The translations under genes were made by a program, and so were the position numbers. Shown one piece after another: positions 55,540-64,000 of a stretch of 64,000 nucleotides of DNA. The stretch comes from Astrocystis sublimbata (Eukaryota; Ascomycota; Sordariomycetes; Xylariales; Xylariaceae): NCBI GenBank assembly GCA_022453515.1, contig JAJNNY010000004.1, positions 868,001-932,000 on the forward strand. The letters are read 5' to 3'. Below the pieces are notes generated by a model that saw only the letters and a list, made by a program, of their open reading frames with translations, searched no databases and was not told the origin of the DNA. Numbering within the stretch: position 1 is the stretch's first letter; every line of letters starts with the position of its first letter.

Positions 55540-56188
55540 TGAGTTTACTCCCACCCCCCCTTTTCAGCCGGTTGCCTTGCAATGGCTTGGCTCGGAACAT
55601 AGCAGGAGCTGCTTGCACGCGAGATCTATGAACCAGTGGCTCGCCCACTACGTAGTAGGCTCTGTGTGCTCGCAGTATCGTCTGTGGTTTCCTGATCACG
55701 CATGCGTTGCGTTCTTATAAGTAATCTAGTCTAGTGGTCGGGTAGTCTTCTCTTTTGTTCATGTCTTTCGGCTCGAGGTGATGGAGGCAAGGAGGTGTCG
55801 CGGTTCGTGTATTTCTTCATTATAGGTTTGATATCATGTTGGGCTTGGCGTTTCTGCAGGGTCGCAAAATCTACCTAGATAGACAAACCGAGTATCACTG
55901 CCGTTGGTGATGCTCAAAGCCTCCTTATCTCGTCTCTCTCTCTCTGTCTGTGATATGTTTGATACCTATTTCCCATCTACCTAGCTATCTAGTCTCTGAC
56001 ATAGACTCGAGCTATTCGTATCGTAAACGCCTTGCAATGCCGCTTTCCCCAAACGCCTGTTCACATGCCGAGATGTTGGGTATAACTAATAATTTGGGAT
56101 ACATCAAAATGAACCAGACGGGCGGGGCGAGCCACGTTCTCTGTGTGGTCATTCTTAAGATCAACAACACAAAAACAGCCATGAAGCC
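55540..56188. other. Convergent region MTR4/DSC3
   Basis: Shared 3' region with TC-rich stretches (55925-55950) and no supported gene. Confidence 0.5.
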
Positions 56189-57337
56189 TCACTTATCGGC
56201 CGAAATGGCGCGTATGAAGCCAATCAGTATGCCCAGCAAGACGCCGGTGCCGACCATGAAGCGCCAGCGATCGCTGGACATGCCCTCCTCGCGGATCAGC
56301 CAGCTGGCGCTGCCGAGCGGCCAGACGAAGCCGGTGATGACGCCGCGGATCAGCACGTCGACCATGCCGACGAGGCCGAACTCGTCGCTGTCCGTTCCTC
56401 CGCTTACACCTCCTCCCCCACCACCACCGAAGCCGAACAGGCCAGCGGCAACCCCGGAGCTTCCGAAAGCACCACCGCCACCACCGGCGGCGTCTGCTGA
56501 GGAGGATAGAGAGGAGGCACCCCCGCCAGCGCCGCCGTGGTTGTCGTCGATCCAGGCGTCCTCGAGGCGGCGGAAGCTGTCGGGGCTCGGCAGGGTGTCG
56601 GGCGTGTAGCGCGACGAGTGGATGCTGCGGAACTGCAGGCGCAGCTGGTTCACCTCGGAGGCGGTGAAGCCGGTAGACAGCAGACGGTCGAAGCCGCGGG
56701 GCGCGGGGGTCGTTGTTGTCGTTGTCGTTGCTGCCCCGGTTGAGCTTATATTTGTCGAGAGAGGTGTTAACGATGTGGACTTGCTCGAGGAAGAGAAAGG
56801 CGCTGGTGGTGGTGGTAGGGCGGCGGCCTCGGCCTCGCTCTTGAGCTCGGACGGGGAGAGCTCGTCGCCGATGCTGCAGTTCACGTAGATGCGCGGCTGC
56901 GGCTCGGGACGGCCCGGCACGGATTTGCCTTTGCCGGAGCGCTCGGCGTCAGCTGCGCGCCCGTTGCTGCTGGGGTCGTGGCCGTGGCCGTGCCCATTCT
57001 CGGCGCTGAGGGATGTGTGTTGTGTGCTTGTGTGGGTGTTTGTGGGAGGCGGTGGTGGAGGCGCGCGCAGGACGGAGCTTAGGACGGCGGTGTCGGGCAG
57101 GATCTTGCCGCCGTGGATGAAGCGCAGGCGGCGGCGCGCATGCGCCTTGTCGAGGCGCGAGCGGATGAGGTGCTTGAGCGAGACGACGGTGGTGGCGGCC
57201 GGGCGCGGGATGTCGAGCTCGAGGTCGGGGAGGGCCGCGCTGAAGCGGATCGTGAGGAGAAGGGGCGGTGGCGCGGGGGAGGTGGTGGCCATGGGGGATT
57301 TGGGAGGAGCAGCAGCAGCAGCGGCCGTCAAAGTCAT
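56189..57337 (-). CDS. DSC3: Dsc3, ubiquitin-like subunit of the Golgi Dsc E3 ligase
   Basis: Single exon, 382 residues. Residues about 27-100 form a ubiquitin-like domain ('LLLTIRFSAALPDLELDIP', then 'VVSLKHLIRSRL', 'RRRLRFIHGGKILPD'). The middle is low complexity. Then comes the DUF2407 C-terminal domain ('RGFDRLLSTGFTASEVNQLR', 'LQFRSIHSSR', 'LEDAWIDDN'). There is a Gly-rich linker, and hydrophobic segments 'VLIRGVITGFVWPLGSASWL' and 'FMVGTGVLLGILIGFIRAIS' finish the protein. Dsc3 belongs to the multi-pass Dsc complex that ubiquitinates Golgi/endosome membrane proteins and, in many fungi, is required for cleavage of the SREBP factor in hypoxia. The poly-Gly, poly-Ala and poly-Pro runs are unusually long here. 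An internal ATG 16 codons in is an alternative start. Confidence 0.88.
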   Translation of the reverse strand: MTLTAAAAAAPPKSPMATTSPAPPPLLLTIRFSAALPDLELDIPRPAATTVVSLKHLIRSRLDKAHARRRLRFIHGGKILPDTAVLSSVLRAPPPPPPTNTHTSTQHTSLSAENGHGHGHDPSSNGRAADAERSGKGKSVPGRPEPQPRIYVNCSIGDELSPSELKSEAEAAALPPPPAPFSSSSKSTSLTPLSTNISSTGAATTTTTTTPAPRGFDRLLSTGFTASEVNQLRLQFRSIHSSRYTPDTLPSPDSFRRLEDAWIDDNHGGAGGGASSLSSSADAAGGGGGAFGSSGVAAGLFGFGGGGGGGVSGGTDSDEFGLVGMVDVLIRGVITGFVWPLGSASWLIREEGMSSDRWRFMVGTGVLLGILIGFIRAISADK

Positions 57338-58103
57338 GGTGTTGTTGGGTTCGTGATGCTCCCTCGAGGGTGAGGCATCGTGGGGGAGCTGTGAGTGAGA
57401 CAGGCGGAAGGGAGGGCGGGCTCGGGAGCTGTGTGTGTAAGTCGGTAAATGGTGATGATTCTGGGATGCTCTATGCGACGAAGAGAGGGACGCTGAGTAA
57501 TGAGTTGGAATTTGAACCCGCTTACGATTTACTGGGTAGTATGATCCCCTGTTGTTGTTTGAGATGCGATACAGAATGGAAGCTGATAAGATGGGTGGCT
57601 ATTAGTACAGTCTAGACGCCTAGAATGCCTGCCCCCAAGGGATCCCGGGGACTGCAGCGAGCTCTAGTGGGGCCATCTGAAGATAGGTACTGTGCTACAT
57701 ACATGCAGTGTATGTAGTATGAACGCGGAGGGGAATGACGTGATATGGGCACTCCCGATCACGTAATAGCATGTGTCGCATCTGCGATATAGTGTGCCGA
57801 ATGTCTCTTTATAATTTCGTAATAAAATACATCAAGAATTAGCTGAGGGAAACAAGAAGAAAAGGGAAAAAGAAACGACTAGAGCAACCTCCAGATTCCA
57901 CGAAGCGGGGGGCTGTGAGCTGAAAGCTACTTTTTATACACATAGAAACTAAACATTGCGTGCTTGTGCTGGTGGCTTAGATGGGTCCCATTGGTGGTAT
58001 ACGCTCTTGCTCCAGGCTCTTGCACGGGAAGAGATACCCTCCTATCTTTTCCCCAAAAGCCCAACACCCCTCGACCGTATACCGTACCAGCTTCCACACT
58101 TCC
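57338..58103. other. Divergent region DSC3/BNA3
   Basis: Shared upstream region, about 770 bases. A plus-strand open frame (57268-57615) is an extension of antisense to DSC3 and not supported. No other element recognised. Confidence 0.5.
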
Positions 58104-59787
58104 ATGGCCGCGCAACTCCCTGCCAAGCTGCAGCCCGCTGCCCGCGTCGCCGGCCAGAGGCAAGATGTCTGGTGAGACCAACTACTAACTAACCACTCAC
58201 TCATGAAATTCCATGAGATCGTAGGTGGAGGGACTGACAATAGTCATAGGTCCATTATCAACGAGGCCGCCGCGGCTTCGCCCGTCCAGCCCATCGTGAA
58301 CATGGGCCAGGGTTTCTTCGGCTACAACCCGCCCAACTTCATCATCAACGCCGCCAAGGCCGCCCTGGACCGTGTGGACTGCAACCAGTACAGCCCGACC
58401 AAGGGCCGCCCGAGGCTGAAGCAGGCCATCTCGGACACTTATGCGCCGCTATGGGGGCGCAAGCTCGACCCGGACACCGAGATCACCATCACCACCGGTG
58501 CGAACGAGGGCATGCTGAGTGCCTTCATGGCCTTCATCGAGCCCGGCGATGAGGTCATCATCTTTGAACCCTTCTTTGATCAGTACGTTCGTCTGCTCAG
58601 ACTTCATCGACAAGGTGAATAGGCATGGTTCTTGAAAGTGCTAACCTTTGTGTTGCACTCACTTAGATATATCAGCAACATCGAGATGCCAGGCGGCAAG
58701 ATTGTCTACGTGCCTCTGAGCCCTCCTAAAGACGGAGCTACCCGAACATCCTCGGCAGCTGAATGGGCTGTGGATTTCGAGAAGCTGGAGAAAGCGATCA
58801 CACCTAAGACAAAGATGATCGTCATCAACACGCCTCGTATGGTCACCCCTTTCTTTTAATTCAAGTTGCCTAGTCTCCATCTTATAATCTCACTTGTCTA
58901 ACTTCCATGGCATGCAGACAACCCTGTCGGCAAGGTCTTTTCCAAGGAGGAGCTTCAGCGTATAGGAGACCTCTGCGTCAAGAATGAAATCATCATTCTC
59001 TCTGACGAAGTCTACGATCGTCTATACTATGTTCCCTTCACGAGGATTGCGACTCTCTCCCCCGAGATTGAGAACCTCACCCTGACTGTCGGGTCCGCTG
59101 GCAAGAACTTTTACGCTACAGGATGGCGTGTTGGTAAGCTTTTACCCAAACCCCTAAACATTTGATAGGCGCAACGCATCGAAGACTGACGAATTCGTAG
59201 GTTGGCTCATGGGCCCCTCGCGCCTCATCCAATACGTGTCAGCAGCTCATACCCGAATCTGCTACTCCTCAGTGTCACCACTACAAGAAGCCTGCGCCGT
59301 TGGTAAGTACTCACGACCAACTCCTTCATACTCTGCCGCTTTCGCATCAATCAGTCAACCACCAGAACATACGCTGATTTGAATCCACACAGGTTTCGAG
59401 CAAGCGGATTCCGAAGGATTCTGGGACGCGTCTGTGAAGGAGATGAAGGCCAAGATCGCGCGCTTCAACGAGGTGTGGGAGGAGCTGGGGCTGCCGTACT
59501 CTGATCCTGAGGGCGGCTACTTCGTCATGGTGAACATGGCCAAGGTCAAGCTACCAGCCGACTACCCCTTTCCCGCGCACGTGGCGAGCCGTCCGCGCGA
59601 TTTCAAGCTCGCCTGGTTCCTGATCCACGAGGTCGGTGTCGCCGCCATCCCGCCCACCGAGTTCTACACCGACGCCAACAACTGGATCGCCGAGGACTAC
59701 ATGCGCTTTGCGGTCTGCAAGGAGGACGATGTGCTCGAGACGGCCAAGGAGAGGTTGAGGGGGCTGAAGAAATATATAGAGTCTTGA
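58104..59787 (+). CDS. BNA3: Kynurenine aminotransferase (Bna3-type, PLP-dependent class I)
   Basis: Six exons: 58104-58171, 58250-58582, 58667-58836, 58918-59133, 59201-59302 and 59393-59787; 427 residues. Splicing gives 'QDVWSIINEAAAASPVQP', 'INTPHNPVGKVFS' and 'ATGWRVGWLMGP', all family blocks. The PLP-binding lysine is Lys253 in 'VGSAGKNFYATGWR'. 'NQYSPTKGRPRLKQAI' and 'ILSDEVYDRLYY' are further class I/II aminotransferase motifs. Bna3 converts kynurenine to kynurenic acid with 2-oxoglutarate, a side branch of tryptophan breakdown; the same fold can also act as cysteine-S-conjugate beta-lyase. The first residues are 'MAAQLPAKLQPAARVAG', weakly mitochondrial in character. The gene converges on the aldehyde dehydrogenase, with 342 bases between stops. 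Confidence 0.94.
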
Positions 59788-60129
59788 TTCATCGAATTTG
59801 AATTGGTAAAACAAGTTTCACTAGACACGATAACAAGTAGCATCCTAACAACTCGTTTTTGAGGATTGATTGCATGAGCTGACGATTTAGTCAGACAACA
59901 GCAAGTGTACTTGCAACATCAAGACTGGCGGATATTCAAACAGCAGGTGTTGATAGTAGAGATCGAACGTAGCACAATTGTGGCAGATGGGATACCTCCA
60001 TATTCCTTGACGAGTACCCAGAACTCTTCAAACATACACTTTTGACTACAAATAATCGGAACGACAGGTATTCATGGACGGCCGTCTCGCTGTGTAGCAT
60101 TCAAGCAATTCGGCATCAAATCCGATCTT
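59788..60129. other. Convergent region BNA3/aldehyde dehydrogenase
   Basis: 342 bases of shared 3' sequence; nothing else seen. Confidence 0.5.
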
Positions 60130-61733
60130 TTACTTATGATAGTGCAAGCACTGCATCTGGCAATAGTTGTACAAACCATGCTTCCCAAGCTCGCCACCAA
60201 AGCCACTCAGCTTCCAGCCGGCGAAATACGCCCCGAAGTGCGGACGCTCGAAACGGTTGATCCACACCGAGCCCGACTCCAGCTTTTGAGCAATGCGCCG
60301 CGCCTGGTCCATGTCTTCTGTGTACAAAGAAGCACCGAGGCCGGCATTGTCGAGATTGGCGCGCGCCACGACGTCTTCTTCGTCGGTCCACGTCAGGACA
60401 GGTGCGATTGGGGCTAGGTGAATCGAATGTCAGTTCGTTTAGCTGATTATAGGAGACTTTTCTTCCCAATAGGAATATTGGACCGGGGAACATGGTACGT
60501 ACCAAACTGCTCCTCTTGCACGAGGAGGGAATCCTCAGGCGGTCTCGCCACGATCGTAGGCGCGATCCAGAACCCCTTTTCGTCCGTGTTCGCCTCGCCG
60601 CCGATGACGATCTCATGCTTGTTCTTCTTGGAATCCTCGAGAAACGACTTTGCGCGGTCGAAATTGACCTTGTTGCTGAGGGGGGAGAAGAGCATATTGT
60701 CAGGCGAGTACTTCTTAGCCTCCTCTACGAAGAGCGCCATGAACCTGTCGTAGAGGGACTCGTGGACGTAGACGCGCTTCGAGGCCACGCAGACCTGGCC
60801 GGCGTGGAAGAAGCAGCCCGAGGCGACGCTCGGGACGACCTTGTCAAGGTCCGCGTCAGCGCAGACGATGGCGGCGTTGTTGCCCGCGAGCTCGAGCACC
60901 ACCTTCTTGAGCGTCTTGGTCGCGTTCTGCATGATGCGTTGGCCCACTGCTAGGGTGCCTGTGAAGCTGATGTGGTGGATGCCGCGGTGCAGCGTCATGC
61001 GCTCGCCGAGGGCCGCGCCGCCGCTCAACGCCTGGAAGACGCCCGCGGGCAGCACCGACTGCACAAGCTCGCAGAACATGAGCGTCGCGTACGGCGTGAA
61101 GGGCGACGGCTTGATGATGACGCAGTTGCCCGTCACCAGCGCGGACACCACTTTCACGCTGCTGAGGATCATGGGGAAGTTCCACGGCGATATGGCGGCC
61201 ATGACGCCGATGGGCACATACGTGCCTACGATCTTGACGGTGGCGTCCTCGTACTGCACGTCGTCTTCGAGCGTCACGCCCTCTGGGTTATTGGTTCTTG
61301 ATTAGCTTTGCACAATACCGGGGGTGTATATATATATGAATATGCTTCAAGCGGTGGGATTTATACTGTAATATTCAAAATGGACAGCTGATGCCTCGAT
61401 ATCAGCACTCGCCATGGGCAACGACTTGCCCGTCTCCTTCGCTTGGATGAAGGCCAGCGTGTCTGCGTTCGCGCGTATGCAGTCGGCGACGTCTTGAAGC
61501 ACCTTGTGACGGTCGGCTTGGGAGGTGAGTTTCCACGTCTTGAAGGCGCGGTTCGCCGCCTCGACGGCATCGTCGAGGTCCTGGGCCGAGGCTTCGGGAA
61601 CGTCCCACAGCAAGTCCTCGGTCCGCGGGTCGACAACTTTTTCTACGGTCTCCGAGCTCCTCGGTTTGCCATCGATGATGTTGTAAAAGGCGATATCGGC
61701 GTGCGGGTTGCTGGGTTGTGTCGAGGTAGGCAT
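60130..61733 (-). CDS. NAD(P)-dependent aldehyde dehydrogenase
   Basis: Three exons on the minus strand: 61367-61733, 60503-61282 and 60130-60413; 476 residues. Splicing restores 'HFEYYKGVTLEDDVQYED' and 'QEEQFAPIAPVLTWTDEED'. Catalytic Glu253 in 'VVLELAGNNAAIV' and catalytic nucleophile Cys287 in 'HAGQVCVASKRVY' are 34 residues apart, as in active enzymes. 'ISPWNFPMILSSVKV' is the usual substrate/cofactor channel block, and 'WINRFERPHFGAYFAGWKLS' is the C-terminal block. The length is that of a soluble cytosolic aldehyde dehydrogenase without a targeting peptide. It oxidises an aldehyde to the acid with NAD or NADP. Similar fungal enzymes act on aromatic or short aliphatic aldehydes, but specificity is not readable here. 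'LELAGNN' replaces the more common 'LELGGKN'. Confidence 0.93.
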
Positions 61734-63959
61734 GATGGCGACTTTAATTTTGATCTCGATTTCTTCTTACATGGGAATTGGATGTTACGACAAAAGAAGG
61801 AAAAGAATGTATTTTTTTAGCAATTTAATCGCATCCCGTCTCCAGAAGCCAGGTTTCATTTGACCCCTGAGCCTTGCTCGTCCCTCCAACCGTTTCACGC
61901 GTCAACATTCATTGCTGGGCTGGGCCATTAATTAAGACCGTAGCGGCGTAACACGTAAGTCAAAACATCATGAGGGGGAGGGGCATCCTCGCCCCAAAGT
62001 GGGTTGTAAAACAGCCGGGATCGTGGTCAACCGGGAGGATCAGCCGGGGCTATTAATACCTTGCTGAGGTATATCTCGGCAAATGTCCATTTTCCGCGCT
62101 TTACCTAGGTGACTACAGTAGTATGCTGGCGTAGTGACGCGATACGTTTTTTCTGTCTTGATGAACCTGTTCAAGATCCGGCAGCTAGCACGCTAATGTC
62201 CATATCTGATATATCATAGCCGAGTGGTTGAGTTCTTTTGAGAACACAATGGAGTCCGAGGAGTTCACGTCATATGAGCCGCATGGGTGTCAGACACCAG
62301 AGTTTAACTTACTGCAGGAAAGGGTGTTATAGTATCACGTTGTTTAGTAGCGTCTTTCGACGAATTCGCAAGACGCTGGCGAGTATTAAATTATGTGTCA
62401 TAGCGGAAATATGTTGGGAATTATCTCGTGAGTGGAAAGAAGATGGGACGCCAAGTAAAAGCAGCAAAGATACGTCCTGGAATCCCCCCCTGCGTACCGA
62501 TCTAGAGTATTTTCTCTGATGTATTGCTATGATTAAGAGTTTGCCTTTACATGCAACGTTCAGGGTCTGACCTGGAAGCTTTGGAGTGTGCTGATTTAGA
62601 TTTGGTGCTCGGGGCCACTAAACAGCAGGATATGTTTCAGCATCACCAATATGTTGCATGCTATACAGTCCTAATTGGTGGCTGCAAACCTGAGTTGTAC
62701 TACGTAAGCAAGCAGTCGCAGGTGAGGGTTACACCGTAAGTTTGACAACCTTCAGGAAGCACGACTTTATATGGTTCTCATTGCATCTAAGCCGCCAACG
62801 TTCAGTTGCTTTGACACAAACAAAATCTGGCATGGGGTCAACTTCTTATTTCGTAAGTACAGAGCTGAGACTGATTGGAATAGACGAGCAATAGGGATGC
62901 CACCTCCCTCATCGTAAGACGTAAAGTGAACAGCGCAGAAATGGGGAATAAATGGGACAATAACGGAGCCGGCCGAGCGTTGTCGATTTACCTGGAGGTT
63001 ATCTCCGAAAGCCCCATCCACTTCTTCACTTACCTACCTAGTTAGGTTAGTATGGTTTTGTCTATCTTATTACGTAAGTGAGCTAAAGTCAGTTGCCAAG
63101 GTTTAGTGTGCTTTTTTGAAGCCCATATCTATGGCCATTAACCTTCTCTGGTAAAGTGTCAATGCGGGGAAAGCTGCAGGTAGTTGTGCCCCGCTATCAG
63201 CCCCTCAGGTGCCCCTCTGATAAGTACAGTAGCACTTCGGCGTCTGCCCCCAACTCGTTCGAGCAACTAATTCTCAACAATAGGTCACGTCTGATTCGTT
63301 CCTGCTAGTATCCGACCAACCCGACTCTACTAAGATTACCTACCTATTTCCTAACCTTGATAAACAATCTCTGGATATAAGCTTTAGGTAGCACTTATGT
63401 AGGTAGGTAGTAGGTACGTCAGTCCGGAGACCGCCTGGCGACGTAAAGCTGGAGCCCAGGCTGCTGCTGTCCAGTGCTGGGTCCCATCCATTCGCCACGG
63501 GGCCCTAAGCGATAACTCGCACTTCCACCGCCTGAGACTGCGCAGGACATTTGTTACACTCTTCAACATTTTACTCCATGCCTCAACCTGTATCACCTAT
63601 CAGGTTGGATCATACTTCAGTCTCACCACGAGTTCCACACATACTCCTGTGTCGTGCAAACGTCGGGCTCGCATGACCAACATATCAACCAGTACCGTTG
63701 GTTGATGCTCTTGTCTTGCATTATCATCGCCATCACTTTATTCGTCGTGTCTTCAATATAGCCATTTATTCGAGCCTTGGGTGTGTTAGTGTATGATATC
63801 AACTGCCCGCCAATTTTCTGTGCCTAGGTGAAGCCGAAATTGGACCTGGTTTCTGGTTTCTCTTGAGGTCACCGTCGTCCAAAAGACATCGGTCGCGGAT
63901 TGCCCAACCGATACCTAGGTATTGTTGCCACTACACGCCGAACCACCGACGCATAAGAT
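61734..63959. other. Divergent spacer at right end
   Basis: 2.2 kb upstream of the aldehyde dehydrogenase and of the gene entering at 63960. It has a perfect TACCTAGGTA at 63912-63921 and TAGGTAGG tracts near 63040 and 63400. Frames at 62238-62519 and 62551-62739 have no recognisable domain. A tRNA-like TAGCCGAGTGG at 62217-62227 has no partner B box. Confidence 0.55.
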
Positions 63960-64000
63960 ATGGCTCCTAGCGCAGTCTCTACCAACAGTGATGGGGCAAG
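63960..64000 (+). CDS. Start of a protein-coding gene cut by the right edge
   Basis: An ATG at 63960 opens a frame reading 'MAPSAVSTNSDGA' to the window end. The Ala/Ser/Pro-rich start after a long leader-like spacer is typical of a fungal gene beginning, but only 13 codons are visible, so no product can be named. The start could also be a random ATG. Confidence 0.35.
   Translation, partial: MAPSAVSTNSDGA

Noticed and set aside
58104..61733. BNA3 and the aldehyde dehydrogenase as a tryptophan-catabolic cluster
   Set aside because: They are convergent, unrelated in sequence evidence for a shared pathway, and no transporter, regulator or further kynurenine gene is nearby.
62217..62232. tRNA A-box-like TAGCCGAGTGGTTGAG
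   Set aside because: No matching B box (GGTTCGANNCC) or acceptor-stem pairing within the next 120 bases; at most a fragment of a Leu/Ser tRNA.

Overview
This window comes from a filamentous ascomycete nuclear chromosome, most likely Sordariomycetes. Four things point there. Genes carry short GT-AG introns (mostly 50-110 bases) with internal branch sites of the CTAAC/CTGAC type. Coding sequence is GC-rich. Intergenic spacers are long and full of short TAGGTA/TACCTA tracts. The gene set (Scd6, Ysh1, Ima1, Dsc3, Scs7, Rsm25, Cox8) is that of a Pezizomycotina housekeeping region. I see no rRNA, complete tRNA, CRISPR array, intact transposon or obvious secondary-metabolite cluster.

Layout, left to right. 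1-273 (-): start of a GT8-type glycosyltransferase cut by the left edge. 1813-2994 (+): BCD1, snoRNP assembly. 3764-5767 (+): SCD6, mRNA decapping/translation control, converging on NIT2 (6552-8345, -). 9444-11574 (-): TAF4, divergent from YSH1 (13184-16208, +). 17731-18837 (+): VWA-domain protein. 19520-19622: a stray copy of a piece of YSH1. 21236-23673 (-): unrecognised coiled-coil protein. 26382-28506 (+): argininosuccinate synthase with 13 introns. 28839-29163 (-): decayed relic with two SANT/Myb-like modules, in a 2.5-kb gene-poor stretch. 31029-31913 (-): ALG14. 34068-36248 (+): IMA1, inner nuclear membrane. 37294-38492 (+): SCS7, sphingolipid fatty-acid hydroxylase. 39665-41542 (+): RBM39/Rsd1-type splicing factor. 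42492-43687 (-): DUF4743-Nudix hydrolase. 46061-46425 (+): small stand-alone MIT-domain protein. 46716-47561 (-): RSM25, mitoribosome. 48190-50100 (+): PPR-like mitochondrial protein. 50997-51433 (-): COX8. 52167-55539 (+): MTR4 exosome helicase. 56189-57337 (-): DSC3. 58104-59787 (+): BNA3, kynurenine aminotransferase. 60130-61733 (-): aldehyde dehydrogenase. 63960-64000 (+): first codons of a gene cut by the right edge.

The genes are ordinary single-copy cell functions: RNA processing and decay (BCD1, SCD6, YSH1, RBM39, MTR4), transcription (TAF4), mitochondria (RSM25, PPR, COX8), ER/lipid/nuclear membrane (ALG14, SCS7, DSC3, IMA1) and amino-acid metabolism (ARG1, BNA3). They are not a functional cluster. 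Exon structures were built by hand from splice signals and protein-family expectation. Almost every junction restores the reading frame and joins conserved motifs, which is the main support for them.

The most unusual items are the intron-crowded ARG1 gene (with 12- and 17-nt exons) in a gene-poor pocket, the duplicated YSH1 fragment, eight perfect copies of the palindrome TACCTAGGTA confined to spacers, recurrent AAG 3' splice sites, and three perfect 12-nt repeats inside the last NIT2 intron. I do not see convincing evidence of a new multi-gene system.
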